This document shows positions 1-8,904 of a stretch of 60,842 bases of DNA, one piece after another. Source of the DNA: Tagaea sp. CACIAM 22H2 (GTDB lineage Bacteria > Pseudomonadota > Alphaproteobacteria > CACIAM-22H2); the NCBI GenBank assembly GCA_014444615.1, contig PVXE01000021.1:1-60842 (forward strand). The letters are read 5' to 3'. Every line of letters begins with the position of its first letter. The stretch's first letter is position 1. Under the pieces are notes generated by a model, which had not been told where the DNA came from, made no database searches, and was given only the letters and a program-made list of their open reading frames with translations. The position numbers and the translations under genes were made by a program.

Positions 1-91
1 GGCCACCCTCGACAACCTCGCCCGCCATTACGGCGAGGACCGCTATCGCGCCGCGTCGCGCTTGCGCCGCCTCGTCGCGCGCGAAAACTAA
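1..91 (+). CDS. C-terminal fragment, probable 3-hydroxyacyl-CoA dehydrogenase
   Basis: Only the last 29 codons are in the window; the frame runs from base 2 to a TAA at 89-91. The tail contains HYGEDRYRAASRLRRLV, which resembles the C-terminal signature of 3-hydroxyacyl-CoA dehydrogenases (YG-x-RY-x-x-x-x-LRRLV). A thiolase starts 25 bases downstream on the same strand, which fits a beta-oxidation or aromatic-acid pair. The fragment is too short to be certain, and another family with a similar tail is possible. Confidence 0.4.
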   Translation, partial: ATLDNLARHYGEDRYRAASRLRRLVAREN

Positions 92-116
92 GTTCATCGT
101 TCAAGGACACGCCAAC

Positions 117-1322
117 ATGACCGAAGCCTATATCGTCGACGCGATCCGCACGCCCATCGGCCGCTATGCGGGGGCGCTCTCCGGCGTGCGCGCCGACGAT
201 CTCGCCGCGATTCCGTTGCGCGAGTTGGTGAAGCGCAATTCGGGCGTCGACTGGGCCGCGATCGACGACGTGATCTATGGCTGCGCCAACCAGGCGGGCG
301 AAGACAATCGCAATGTCGCGCGCATGGCGGCGCTACTCGCCGGCTTGCCGGTCGGCGTGTCGGGCACGACGATCAACCGCCTATGCGGCTCGGGCCTCGA
401 TGCCGTGGGCACGGCTGCGCGCGCGATCAAGGCGGGCGAAGCGGACCTTATCGTCGCGGGCGGCGTGGAAAGCATGAGCCGCGCGCCCTTCGTCATGGGC
501 AAGGCGGAAATCGCCTTCTCGCGCGACGCGGCGATCTACGACACCACGATCGGCTGGCGCTTCGTGAATTCGCTGATGAAGAAGGCGCATGGCGTGGATT
601 CGATGCCGGAGACGGCCGAGAACGTCGCCGCCGATTTCAACGTCTCGCGCGCCGATCAAGACGCGTTCGCGTTGCGCAGCCAGCAGCGCGCGCTGGCGGC
701 GCAAGCCTCGGGCCGCCTCGCCAAGGAAATCGTCGCCGTCGAAACCCGCAAGGGCAAGGAGATGGTGACGGTGTCGCGCGACGAGCATCCGCGCGACACG
801 ACGATCGAGACGCTGGCCAAGCTCAAAGCCTTCGTGAAGCCCGACGGCTCGGGCACGGTGACGGCGGGCAACGCGTCGGGCGTCAACGACGGGTCGGCCG
901 CTTTGCTCATCGCGTCCGAAGCCGCGGTAAAGAAATTCGGCCTTACGCCCAAGGCGCGCGTAATCGGGGCCGCCGCCGCCGGCGTGCCGCCGCGCATCAT
1001 GGGCATCGGCCCGGTCCCGGCGACGCAGAAACTGCTCGCGCGTTTGGGCTGGAAGATCGGCGATATCGACGTGATCGAGCTCAACGAAGCCTTCGCCGCG
1101 CAAGCGCTGCCGGTGCTGCGCCAGCTCGGCCTGCCCGACGACGCCGCGCATGTGAACCCCAATGGCGGCGCCATTGCGCTGGGCCATCCGCTGGGCGCTT
1201 CGGGTGCGCGTTTGGCGTTGACCGCGATGTACGAATTGCACGAGCGTGGCGCCAAGCGCGCCCTCGCCACGATGTGCATCGGCGTGGGGCAAGGCATCGC
1301 GCTGGCGCTGGAGAAGGTCTAA
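117..1322 (+). CDS. pcaF: Thiolase, 3-oxoadipyl-CoA type (acetyl-CoA acyltransferase)
   Basis: This 401-residue protein has the length and layout of a degradative type-II thiolase. The acyl-accepting Cys90 lies in NRLCGSGLDAVG, the HPLGASGA block carries the catalytic His, and the C-terminal CIGVGQG block carries the proton-abstracting Cys. The early motif YGCANQAGEDNRNVARMA is typical of the 3-oxoadipyl-CoA thiolases PcaF and PaaJ, which split 3-oxoadipyl-CoA into succinyl-CoA and acetyl-CoA. Other pca or paa genes are not visible, so a general beta-ketothiolase role remains possible. The start ATG has AAGGA about 12 bases upstream. The stop overlaps the end of the convergent gene on the minus strand by 3 bases. 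Confidence 0.85.
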   Translation: MTEAYIVDAIRTPIGRYAGALSGVRADDLAAIPLRELVKRNSGVDWAAIDDVIYGCANQAGEDNRNVARMAALLAGLPVGVSGTTINRLCGSGLDAVGTAARAIKAGEADLIVAGGVESMSRAPFVMGKAEIAFSRDAAIYDTTIGWRFVNSLMKKAHGVDSMPETAENVAADFNVSRADQDAFALRSQQRALAAQASGRLAKEIVAVETRKGKEMVTVSRDEHPRDTTIETLAKLKAFVKPDGSGTVTAGNASGVNDGSAALLIASEAAVKKFGLTPKARVIGAAAAGVPPRIMGIGPVPATQKLLARLGWKIGDIDVIELNEAFAAQALPVLRQLGLPDDAAHVNPNGGAIALGHPLGASGARLALTAMYELHERGAKRALATMCIGVGQGIALALEKV

Positions 1323-3016
1323 CGCGCGCAGTAGTCGCGCCACAGGCGGCGATACGCCGCCTCGACTTCGCGGATATGCGCCGCACTTTCGAAAAGGGTC
1401 GATGCGCGGAAACGATCGCGCAAGGTACGGCGAATCTCGTCGAGCCTTGCGGGATCGTGCGCGAGCTTCACGGCCGCCGCGACGTAGCCGTCTTCGTCGG
1501 CACCGACCAGATCGCCGAAGCCCAGCCGCGTCATGATGCACAGCGCCAAGCGGCCATAGACTGGCGCTCCCGCCTCGGAAATCGTCGGCACGCCCATCCA
1601 CGCCGCCGAGCCCGTCGTGCGCCCACCGTTGAACGGCACGCAATCGAGCAGCGCGTCGACATCCGCGAATTGGTCCCAATACGCCCCACCATCGGCATGG
1701 CCGCGGATTTCAACGCGCGACACGTCGAGCCCAAACGTCGCCCAGGCGGCGCGCATGCGCGTTTCCTCCGCGCGATCGAATCGTTCGGGGATTTTCACCA
1801 TCAAGCGCGCTTGCGGCAATTCGGCCAGCACGCGCCCCCAGCGTCGCAATGTCCCGGGCGAGATTTTGGCCACGCGGTTGAAACTGCCGAACACGACCGG
1901 CGCCCCGCCCCGCGCGCGCGGCGGCGGCTTGATCGGCGCGTCGGGCAGGAACGACGTCGTGTAATAGCCACCGGGCAGATCGACGATCCGGTCGCCCGAT
2001 AGCGACGCCAAGGCGCCGTCGCCGGAGATCCAGCGATCCGCGATGAACGCGTCGCACGCGGCGATGCCCGCCGACGGCGATTGGCACAAATACTCGATCT
2101 GGACGGGGGCGGCGCGGCGCGCGAACACGGCCAGGCGGTTCTGCTGCCAATGGCCCATCGTGTGGACCAGAATATCGATGCCGTCGTCGCGGATCTTCGC
2201 GGCCAAAGCGCGATCGTCGAGCGCGCCGGCATCGGTCCAGAAATCGGCGTAGCCGCGAAGTTCGTCGGTGATCGCATCGCGCTCGGGCATCGTCGCGTAG
2301 ACATGCACGGCGAAATTCGCCCGGTCGTGAAGGCGCAAGGCCGTGCGAATCTCGGCCGAGGCGATATGCGCGTAGAGATTCGACGAAAGATAACCCACGC
2401 GCAATTTCCGCTCGGGATCGCGGTCGTTGGCGAATTTCGCGTCCACCGGCCCGGCGAGCGCTTCGACCTTCGCGCCGAACGCGCGGTGTGCGGCGAACAA
2501 ATCGGCGGGCGGCAATTCGGCGTCGAAAGCCAGGGCGATCAAGCGGCGCGAGGCGAGTTCGGCGCGCGCGGGATCGAGCGCGATCGCGCGATCATAAGCG
2601 GCGATCGCATCCTTGGCGCGGCCCCAGACGCCGGTCAGCGCCGTGCCCAGATCGTCCCACGCACCAACATTCGCCGGATCGAGCGCCACCGCGCGTTCCA
2701 ATGCTTCGGCCGCCGGCACGGGCCACGCGGCGAGCAAACGCACATGGCCCAAATTGCGCCAAAGATTGGCGTCGCCCGGCGCGATCTCCACCGCGCGTTC
2801 GAACGCGGCGGCCGACAAGTGGTAGCGCGCGAGATCGTAATTCGCGAGGGCCGCGCCCGACCATGAAGCGACTTCGTTCGGCGCCTTGCGGCACGCGATA
2901 TCGAACGCGGCCAGCGCTTCGGCCGCGCGCCCCATCGCGCGCAACTGGCGCCCGGCGTCGATCAACGCTTCGGGCGGCCATTCTTCCGGTGAGGGCGGGC
3001 GTTCGGCGTCGGTCAT
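1319..3016 (-). CDS. TPR protein with O-GlcNAc-transferase-like (SPINDLY/GT41) domain
   Basis: The 565-residue protein begins with about 200 residues of TPR repeats (for example ALAAFDIACRKAPNEVASW and ALDPANVGAWDDLGTAL). A GT41 catalytic domain follows, from about RVGYLSSNLYAH to the end. Family marks include FGSFNRVAKISP, the nucleotide-sugar-binding region DVDALLDCVPFNGGRTTGSA, and a terminal helix. Bacterial relatives glycosylate proteins or act in unknown protein-modification roles; the acceptor cannot be read from the sequence. The start ATG overlaps the stop of the upstream quinone oxidoreductase gene (ATGA), so the two are co-transcribed. The open frame extends further upstream, but only as a shadow of that neighbour. 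No signal peptide is seen, so it is probably cytoplasmic. Confidence 0.8.
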   Translation of the reverse strand: MTDAERPPSPEEWPPEALIDAGRQLRAMGRAAEALAAFDIACRKAPNEVASWSGAALANYDLARYHLSAAAFERAVEIAPGDANLWRNLGHVRLLAAWPVPAAEALERAVALDPANVGAWDDLGTALTGVWGRAKDAIAAYDRAIALDPARAELASRRLIALAFDAELPPADLFAAHRAFGAKVEALAGPVDAKFANDRDPERKLRVGYLSSNLYAHIASAEIRTALRLHDRANFAVHVYATMPERDAITDELRGYADFWTDAGALDDRALAAKIRDDGIDILVHTMGHWQQNRLAVFARRAAPVQIEYLCQSPSAGIAACDAFIADRWISGDGALASLSGDRIVDLPGGYYTTSFLPDAPIKPPPRARGGAPVVFGSFNRVAKISPGTLRRWGRVLAELPQARLMVKIPERFDRAEETRMRAAWATFGLDVSRVEIRGHADGGAYWDQFADVDALLDCVPFNGGRTTGSAAWMGVPTISEAGAPVYGRLALCIMTRLGFGDLVGADEDGYVAAAVKLAHDPARLDEIRRTLRDRFRASTLFESAAHIREVEAAYRRLWRDYCAR

Positions 3017-4011
3017 CGAACCGTCAGCACCAGCTTGCCGATATGCGTATCGGCCTCCATCGTCGCGTGGGCTTGCGCCGCTCGCGCCAGCGGGAAGGTC
3101 GCGTGGATCAGCGGGCGCACTTTGCCGGCATCGAGCAGCGGCCACACTTTCGCGCGCAACGCCGCGGCGATTTCGCCCTTCTGCGCCACGCTGCGCGGGC
3201 GCAACGTGGAGCCCGTATAGATCAGTCGTTTGCGCATGATCGCATCGAACGACAATTCGGCCTTGGCGGATTTGAGGAACGCGATCTGCACGATGCGTCC
3301 CTCCACCGCCGCCGCGTCGATATTGCGTGCGATATAATCGCCGCCGACCATGTCGAGAATGAGGTCGACGCCGTTGCCGCCGGTGAATTCCTTCGCAACG
3401 GCGACGTAATCTTCCGCGCGATAATTGATCGCGCGATCCGCCCCCAGCTTCGTCACGGCGGCGCATTTTTCGGCCGTGCCGCACGTCGCCAGCACCCTGG
3501 CGCCGAACGCCTTGGCGAGTTGCACGGCGGTCGTGCCGATACCCGAGGCACCGCCATGGCACAGAAACGTCTCGCCCGATTTCAAGCCGCCGCGCTCGAA
3601 CACGTTGGTCCAAACGGTGAAGAAGGTTTCGGGCAATGCCGCCGCTTCGACCATCGAGAAGCCGTCGGGGATCGGCAGACATTGCACGGCCGGTGCGGCG
3701 GCGTATTGGGCATAGCCTCCGCCCGCGACCAGCGCGCAAACCGTGTCGCCGATTTTGGGCCAGGTCACATCCGGCGCCGTCGCAACGACGGTGCCCGCGA
3801 CTTCAAGCCCCAGCGTGTCGGGCGCCCCCGGCGGCGGCGGATATTTGCCGTAACGCTGCAAAATATCGGGGCGGTTCACACCGGCGGCAGCGACCTCGAT
3901 CAGCACTTCGCCGGCTTGCGGCACGGGCACGGGCTTCGTGCCCGGCACCAGCACCTCCGGCTTGCCGGGGGCAGCCATCGTGACGGCTTCCATGACGCTG
4001 GGGAGACTCAT
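3013..4011 (-). CDS. NAD(P)H:quinone oxidoreductase, zeta-crystallin type MDR
   Basis: This is a 332-residue zinc-free medium-chain dehydrogenase/reductase. The N-terminal GroES-like domain has VLIEVAAAGVNRPDILQR, followed by YPPPPGAPDTLGLEVAG. The Rossmann part has HGGASGIGTTAVQLAKAFGA for NADPH binding. The zinc-binding Cys residues of alcohol dehydrogenases are absent, as expected for quinone reductases of the PIG3/TP53I3 group. I chose the ATG at 4011 because GAGG lies about 9 bases upstream; an in-frame ATG at 4029 has no ribosome-binding site. The gene is translationally coupled to the downstream TPR glycosyltransferase. Other MDR reductase substrates are possible. Confidence 0.85.
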   Translation of the reverse strand: MSLPSVMEAVTMAAPGKPEVLVPGTKPVPVPQAGEVLIEVAAAGVNRPDILQRYGKYPPPPGAPDTLGLEVAGTVVATAPDVTWPKIGDTVCALVAGGGYAQYAAAPAVQCLPIPDGFSMVEAAALPETFFTVWTNVFERGGLKSGETFLCHGGASGIGTTAVQLAKAFGARVLATCGTAEKCAAVTKLGADRAINYRAEDYVAVAKEFTGGNGVDLILDMVGGDYIARNIDAAAVEGRIVQIAFLKSAKAELSFDAIMRKRLIYTGSTLRPRSVAQKGEIAAALRAKVWPLLDAGKVRPLIHATFPLARAAQAHATMEADTHIGKLVLTVR

Positions 4012-4040
4012 AGACTGGCAACCTCGCACGGGAGACGGAT

Positions 4041-4223
4041 ATGGAATTCGACGAACTCGAGCCGCGCCATAAATTGGTCAAGCCCAAGGACCTGTCCAGC
4101 TGGGGCGTGGCGGAACTCGAAGCCTATATAGCGCGTCTGGAGGGCGAGATCGCCCGCGCCAAGGCCGAGATCGGCAAAAAGGGCTCCCACCGGGCGGCGG
4201 CGGACGCTTTTTTCAAAAAATAG
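4041..4223 (+). CDS. DUF1192 family small protein
   Basis: This 60-residue protein matches the DUF1192 pattern: an acidic start (MEFDELEP), then DLSSWGVAELEAYIARLEGE, a short predicted coiled coil with IARAKAEIGKK, and a conserved tail HRAAADAFFKK. DUF1192 proteins are found almost only in Alphaproteobacteria and have no assigned function. It is divergent from the quinone oxidoreductase, 29 bases away, and lies 60 bases before bdhA. The preceding bases include a GGGAG-type site. Its presence supports an alphaproteobacterial host. Confidence 0.85.
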   Translation: MEFDELEPRHKLVKPKDLSSWGVAELEAYIARLEGEIARAKAEIGKKGSHRAAADAFFKK

Positions 4224-4283
4224 CGGCGGCGGCGGCGTTCCGGCGGTAAAACCGGACAGGATCTGAAACCCGGAGTGCACGAC

Positions 4284-5066
4284 ATGTCGTTGAAAGGCAG
4301 AACCGCCCTCGTCACCGGCTCGACCAGCGGCATCGGGCTTGGCATCGCCAAGGCGCTGGCGGCGCAAGGCGCCAACATCATGCTCAACGGCTTCGGCGAC
4401 GGCGAAACGATCGCCAAGGTCCGCCGCGAGGTCGAAACGCTGGGCGTCAAGACCGGCTATTCCGCCGCCGATATGTCGAAACCCGCCGACGTGGAAGCGT
4501 TGATCGCGGCTTGCGTGAAGGAATTCGGCGCGGTCGATATTCTGGTCAACAATGCCGGCATCCAGCATGTCGCGAATGTCGACGAATTCCCGCTCGACGC
4601 GTGGGACCGCGTCATCCAGATTAATCTGACTAGCTGCTTCCAGGCGATGCGCGCGGCACTGCCGCATATGAAGAAGCGCGGCTGGGGCCGCATCATCAAT
4701 GTCGCCTCGGCGCACGGGCTGGTCGCTTCGGCGGGCAAATCGGCCTATGTCGCGGCCAAGCACGGGCTGGTGGGCCTCACGAAGGTCGTGGCGCTGGAAA
4801 CGGCGACGCTGCCCATCACCGCCAACACGATCTGCCCCGGCTGGGTGCTGACCCCGCTGGTGCAAAAGCAGATCGACGCGCTGGCCGAACGCAAGGGCAT
4901 TTCGGGCGCCGCCGCGAAGGACGAATTGCTGTCCGAGAAGCAGCCGTCGAAGGAATTCGCCACGCCCGAACAGATCGGCGGCCTCGCCGCGTTCCTGTGC
5001 TCGCCCGCCGCCGACCAGATTCGCGGCAGCAATTTCTCGATCGACGGCGGGTGGACCGCGCAGTGA
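4284..5066 (+). CDS. bdhA: D-3-hydroxybutyrate dehydrogenase (SDR)
   Basis: This 260-residue classical short-chain dehydrogenase has TGSTSGIGLGIAKALA for NAD binding, NNAGIQH, and the catalytic series VASAHG (Ser) and YVAAKHG (Tyr and Lys). Features typical of bacterial BdhA are AGIQHVANVDEFP, the TICPGWVLTPLVQKQI stretch, and the end FSIDGGWTAQ. It would oxidise 3-hydroxybutyrate to acetoacetate, linking polyhydroxybutyrate turnover to acetyl-CoA metabolism and fitting the thiolase nearby. I chose the ATG at 4284 because GGAG sits 8 bases upstream; the open frame begins with GTG at 4275. The stop overlaps the next gene's likely GTG start. Confidence 0.88.
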   Translation: MSLKGRTALVTGSTSGIGLGIAKALAAQGANIMLNGFGDGETIAKVRREVETLGVKTGYSAADMSKPADVEALIAACVKEFGAVDILVNNAGIQHVANVDEFPLDAWDRVIQINLTSCFQAMRAALPHMKKRGWGRIINVASAHGLVASAGKSAYVAAKHGLVGLTKVVALETATLPITANTICPGWVLTPLVQKQIDALAERKGISGAAAKDELLSEKQPSKEFATPEQIGGLAAFLCSPAADQIRGSNFSIDGGWTAQ

Positions 5067-5797
5067 TCCCGATGCAACGCGAGGACGTCACCGAGAAGAT
5101 CGTCGAGGTCCGGCGCAAGAGTGCTGCTTGGATGGTCCATGCGCTGACCGCGTCGGGCGCGGTCATCGGATTGCTGGCGCTGATCGCGGTCATCGAGGGC
5201 AATCCGCGCGAGGCGCTGCTGTGGCTGGGATTGGCGCTGATCGTCGACGGAATCGACGGGCCATTCGCGCGCAAGCTCGACGTGGCCGAGCGCCTGCCGC
5301 GTTTCGACGGCGCGCTGCTCGACCTCGTCGTCGATTATCTCACCTACGTCGTCGTGCCCGCCGTATTGCTCTGGCAGTTCGAATATCTGGGCGACGGCTG
5401 GCTCGCTTCGGCGGCCGCGGGCTGGATCCTGTTCTCCTCGCTCTATATCTTCGCCAATCTCGATCTGAAGACGACGGACAATTACTTCGTCGGCTTCCCG
5501 GCGATCTGGAACATCGTGGCGCTTTATATCTATGTGCTGGGCACGCCGGTCTGGTTCAACTTGATCGCGGTCGCCGTGCTGGGCGCCTTCAGCTTCACCA
5601 AGGTGAAGTCGATCCATCCGTTGCGCGTGCGCGATTATCGCGCGTTGACGCTGACGGCGAGCGGCGTCTGGGTGTTCGGGGCCGCGTGGCTGTTGTGGTT
5701 CGCGCCCGCGGTCAACCCGATCGTCCTCGCCGCCTGGATGGCGGCCAGCGCCTGGCTCGTCGGCCTGTCGCTCTGGCGATCGGTGCGCGGAAACTAA
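5063..5797 (+). CDS. pcs: Phosphatidylcholine synthase
   Basis: This membrane protein of about 244 residues belongs to the CDP-alcohol phosphatidyltransferases. The expanded motif of Pcs enzymes is visible: DGIDGPFARKL, then RFDGALLDLVVDYLTYVVVP, giving the metal-binding Asp residues. About seven hydrophobic segments follow. The enzyme condenses CDP-diacylglycerol with choline to phosphatidylcholine in the inner membrane, a pathway best known in Alphaproteobacteria. The start is either the GTG at 5063, overlapping the bdhA stop as GTGA, or the ATG at 5072. The end overlaps the convergent GntR gene by 4 bases. Confidence 0.88.
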   Translation: MIPMQREDVTEKIVEVRRKSAAWMVHALTASGAVIGLLALIAVIEGNPREALLWLGLALIVDGIDGPFARKLDVAERLPRFDGALLDLVVDYLTYVVVPAVLLWQFEYLGDGWLASAAAGWILFSSLYIFANLDLKTTDNYFVGFPAIWNIVALYIYVLGTPVWFNLIAVAVLGAFSFTKVKSIHPLRVRDYRALTLTASGVWVFGAAWLLWFAPAVNPIVLAAWMAASAWLVGLSLWRSVRGN

Positions 5798-6603
5798 CGG
5801 CTCCGGTACGTCGCGCGGCCGTGCGCCGCACCGATACCGTCGCGCGACTGATCGACGCGCACCGTGTAGCGCATCAGATCGGCGCGATGGATGGATTTGC
5901 CCGCCATCGCCGCGCGCCCCTGCCGATCGTAATAGACGAGATGCCGGATCAGGATCGGCGACTTCGCCGGCAGATGCAGCAACTCCATCTCCTCCGGCCC
6001 CGACAGCGCGGCCTCGATCGTCAAATCGCTATGGGCGAGATCGATCCGGCGCCAGATCAAATTTATCAGCGACTGCGTCGCTTGTTCGCGGCCGATTCCC
6101 TCCGCCGCCCATAACGGCAGATAGCGCCAATCGATCGACACCGGCGCGATCGGCGTGGTGCGCAGGCGCTTGAAGAACAGCACTTCGGTTTCGGCGGGCA
6201 CGCCCAAAGCGCGCGCGGCTTCGGCCGGTGCGGCGACCCGCGCGTAGGTCAGCAGGGCCGTTTCGACCGGCATGTCGCCCGAATCCCACTGGCCGCCGAT
6301 ATGGGAACCCACGCCAAGCTTCTCGTCGACCTTGCGCAAACTGACGGCGGTACCCTGACCGCGCCGGCGGCGCAACACGCCCGCTTCGACCAGTTCGGAC
6401 AACGCTTCGCGCACCGTGGCGCGGCTGACGGCGAACATCGCGGTCAATTCGTCGTCGGAATAGAAGCGCTTTTCCGGATCGCGCCAATCGCCGAGCATCG
6501 CCAGCAGGCGATTGCGGACTTGCAGGTAGAGCGGTATCGGCGAGGCGCGATCCAACGCCGCAAAGGCGGGATGGCCGTCACGGGCCGGTCGCTTGCGATT
6601 CAT
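5794..6603 (-). CDS. GntR-family regulator with UTRA domain
   Basis: This protein of about 269 residues has an N-terminal winged helix, seen in IPLYLQVRNRLLAML and DDELTAMFAVSRATVREALS, followed by LVEAGVLRRRRGQGTAV. A C-terminal UTRA (HutC-type) effector domain follows, ending with the family-like YDRQGRAAMAG region. It is divergent from the iron alcohol dehydrogenase gene at 6725, which is its likeliest target. Alternative starts are the ATG codons at 6603 and 6627; I chose the inner one because the HTH then starts at a normal distance. The ligand is unknown. Confidence 0.82.
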   Translation of the reverse strand: MNRKRPARDGHPAFAALDRASPIPLYLQVRNRLLAMLGDWRDPEKRFYSDDELTAMFAVSRATVREALSELVEAGVLRRRRGQGTAVSLRKVDEKLGVGSHIGGQWDSGDMPVETALLTYARVAAPAEAARALGVPAETEVLFFKRLRTTPIAPVSIDWRYLPLWAAEGIGREQATQSLINLIWRRIDLAHSDLTIEAALSGPEEMELLHLPAKSPILIRHLVYYDRQGRAAMAGKSIHRADLMRYTVRVDQSRDGIGAAHGRATYRSR

Positions 6604-6724
6604 ACCGCTGCCCCGCGATTTCCCCACATCGCTGCCGCGTGGAATTCTAAGAAAAGTTCACCCATGACTTGAACGCTACCCCAGCGCGTGCGGCCCTGGT
6701 ACAAAAATCGCCGAGGAGAGGACC

Positions 6725-7867
6725 ATGCCGCTGATCAAATACGTGACCGACATTCATTTCGACTTCGGCGCCGCGAAGGCGCTGGGCGAGCTTTGCGCCG
6801 CGCACGGGATTTCGCGCCCGCTGATCGTGACCGACAAGGGCGTCGTCGCGGCAGGCGTGGCCGCGCAAGCGCTGGCCGCGATCGAGGGCAAGCTGCCCTT
6901 GGCCGTGTTCGACGAAACCCCCGGCAACCCGACCGAAGCGGCCGTCGACAAGGCGGCGGCGCTCTATCGCGACCACAAGGCCGATGGAATCGTCGCCGTC
7001 GGCGGCGGCTCGTCGATCGATCTTGCCAAGGGCGTCGCGATCCTGGCGGGCCATCCGGCCCCGCTTGCCCAATACTGCACGATCGACGGCGGGGCGCCGA
7101 AGATCACCAAGAATTGCGCCCCGCTGATCGCCATTCCCACCACCGCGGGGACGGGCAGCGAAGTCGCGCGCGGCGCCATCGTGATTCTGAACGACGGGCG
7201 CAAGGTCGGGTTCCATTCCTGGTTCCTGGTCCCGCGCGCCGCGGTGCTCGATCCGGAACTGACCCTCGCCTTGCCCGCCGGCCTGACGGCCGCGACCGGC
7301 ATGGACGCGATCGCGCATTGCATCGAAGTTTTTCTCGCCCCCGCCTTCAATCCGCCGGCCGACGGCATTGCGCTGGACGGGCTTGCCCGTGGCGTCAAAT
7401 GGATCCGCCAGGCGGTGCAGGACGGCAAGAACCGCGAGGCACGCAAACAAATGCTGAGCGCGTCGATGCAAGGCGCAATGGGGTTCCAAAAAGGTCTCGG
7501 GGCCGTTCATTCGCTCTCCCATGCGCTAGGCAGTTATCGTGCCAAGTCGCTGCATCACGGCACGTTGAACGCCGTGCTGCTGCCCGCCGTGCTGCGCTTC
7601 AACGAAAGCGCCGAGACGGCGGTCGCGGAGGAGAAATACGCACGGCTGCGCATCGCGTTGGGCTTGGCGCCCGGCGCCTCGGTCGATCAAGCGATCGCCC
7701 AGCTCAACCGCGATCTCGGCATGCCGTCGGGGTTGGGCGCCATGGGTGTGGACAAGGGCTTCGTCGAGGAAGCCGTGGGCAAAGCGATGAAGGACCATTG
7801 CCACGCCACCAATCCCCGCATCGCGACGCCGGACGAGTATCGCGCGATGATGGCGGAAGCTTGGTGA
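6725..7867 (+). CDS. Iron-containing alcohol dehydrogenase
   Basis: This 380-residue group III metal-dependent alcohol dehydrogenase has an N-terminal NAD-binding part with AVGGGSSIDLAKGVAIL and PTTAGTGSEV. The C-terminal helical domain supplies the metal ligands: Asp194 and His198 in GMDAIAHCIE, plus His residues in VHSLSHALGS and LHHGTLNAV (about 262-278). All four ligands appear intact. A strong AGGAGAGG site precedes the ATG. It is controlled from a divergent promoter shared with the GntR gene and ends 1 base before the convergent LacI gene. The substrate is not readable; members act on propanediol, butanol, methanol or maleylacetate. Confidence 0.87.
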   Translation: MPLIKYVTDIHFDFGAAKALGELCAAHGISRPLIVTDKGVVAAGVAAQALAAIEGKLPLAVFDETPGNPTEAAVDKAAALYRDHKADGIVAVGGGSSIDLAKGVAILAGHPAPLAQYCTIDGGAPKITKNCAPLIAIPTTAGTGSEVARGAIVILNDGRKVGFHSWFLVPRAAVLDPELTLALPAGLTAATGMDAIAHCIEVFLAPAFNPPADGIALDGLARGVKWIRQAVQDGKNREARKQMLSASMQGAMGFQKGLGAVHSLSHALGSYRAKSLHHGTLNAVLLPAVLRFNESAETAVAEEKYARLRIALGLAPGASVDQAIAQLNRDLGMPSGLGAMGVDKGFVEEAVGKAMKDHCHATNPRIATPDEYRAMMAEAW

Positions 7868-7868
7868 T

Positions 7869-8888
7869 CTAGATCGACTTGACCGAGCCGCGCAGCACGA
7901 CGCGCGCGGGGTGCATCACCCGCCTTCCGGGCGGTGTGCGATTTTCGATCCGATCGATCAGAATGTCCCAAGCACTTTGGGCGATCTGTTCGATCGGATG
8001 GCGCACGACCGACAAGGGCGGCGTCGTCAGTTCGGCCCAGTCGGGCTCGTCGAAGGCGACGACGGACAGGTCGTTGGGAATCTTCACGCCCAGCGACGAC
8101 AGCGTGAGCAGCAGCGCTTCGGCGATCGTCGAGTTCGACGCGACGATCGTATCGGGGCGGCTGTCCCCCGCCAGCAACGCGCGGATTTGGTCCGCGAAGA
8201 TCGCGTCGTCGGGATCGCGCACCAGCGTTTGCGCAGCGATCCCCGCTTTCGCCCCTTCGCGCGCGAAGGCCGCCATGCGCTGGCGCGTGGTCACGAGTTC
8301 GGGCCAGCGCACGACGAAGCGCACGTCCCGCCGCCCGCGCGCGGCGAGCGCGTGAACGAGTTCGGTCATCGCACCGTCGTTGTCCATCGTCACGTAATCG
8401 AAGCGCGGATCGTCCATGCCGCGATCGATCATCACCGCGGGTACGCCGGAATCGGCGATCAGGTCGAACACGGCTTCCGGATGCACGGTCGGTACCAGGA
8501 TCAATCCATCGACTTGGCGTTCGATCAACGCGCGCGTGCGGCGCAGTTCGATCTCCGGCTCGCCGCGATTGAGGACCTGCATGACCTCGTAGCCGAGATC
8601 GCCGCCCATCGTTTCGAAACGGTCGAGCATCGCGGCGAAGTAAGCGCTTTTGGTGTCGTGGACGACCAGCCCGACGACGCGCCAGGCGCGCCCGCGCAGG
8701 CTTTGGGCGTTGCGGTTGGGTACGAAGCCCAACGCGGCGATCGCTTCGTCGACCGCCGCGCGCCGGCGGTCGCTGACCGGAATGCGCCGGTTCAGGACGT
8801 TCGACACCGTCCCGACCGACACGCCCGCCCGGCGCGCCACGTCGCGGATCGTCGGCCGCCCCCCCGAATCATGCCTTGCATCGTCCAT
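7869..8888 (-). CDS. LacI-family transcriptional regulator
   Basis: This 339-residue protein starts its HTH with RPTIRDVARRAGVSVGTVSN and continues through the hinge VLNRRIPVSDRRRAAVDEAI. A periplasmic-binding-protein-like effector domain follows, with VVGLVVHDTKSAYFAAMLD, VPTVHPEAVFDLIADSGVPA and a final VVAFDEPDWAELTTPPLSV. The open frame extends 52 codons upstream, but those codons overlap the operator region, so I place the start at 8888. It is divergent from the dehydratase/ABC operon, and a perfect palindrome lies between them. A sugar or sugar-acid inducer is likely. Confidence 0.88.
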   Translation of the reverse strand: MDDARHDSGGRPTIRDVARRAGVSVGTVSNVLNRRIPVSDRRRAAVDEAIAALGFVPNRNAQSLRGRAWRVVGLVVHDTKSAYFAAMLDRFETMGGDLGYEVMQVLNRGEPEIELRRTRALIERQVDGLILVPTVHPEAVFDLIADSGVPAVMIDRGMDDPRFDYVTMDNDGAMTELVHALAARGRRDVRFVVRWPELVTTRQRMAAFAREGAKAGIAAQTLVRDPDDAIFADQIRALLAGDSRPDTIVASNSTIAEALLLTLSSLGVKIPNDLSVVAFDEPDWAELTTPPLSVVRHPIEQIAQSAWDILIDRIENRTPPGRRVMHPARVVLRGSVKSI

Positions 8889-8904
8889 GACCGAAGTATA
8901 ACAT

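Noticed and set aside
3017..3739. Upstream extension of the TPR glycosyltransferase frame
   Set aside because: It is the alternative frame of the quinone oxidoreductase gene; the ATGA overlap at 3013-3016 marks the real start.
2488..4131. Long plus-strand frame of over 500 codons opposite the TPR and oxidoreductase genes
   Set aside because: It is very Arg-rich and low in complexity, typical of shadow frames in GC-rich DNA, with no domain.
6656..6674. GTTCA/TGAAC inverted repeat in the GntR/iron-dehydrogenase promoter
   Set aside because: Only 5-bp arms with a 9-base spacer; too weak to call an operator.
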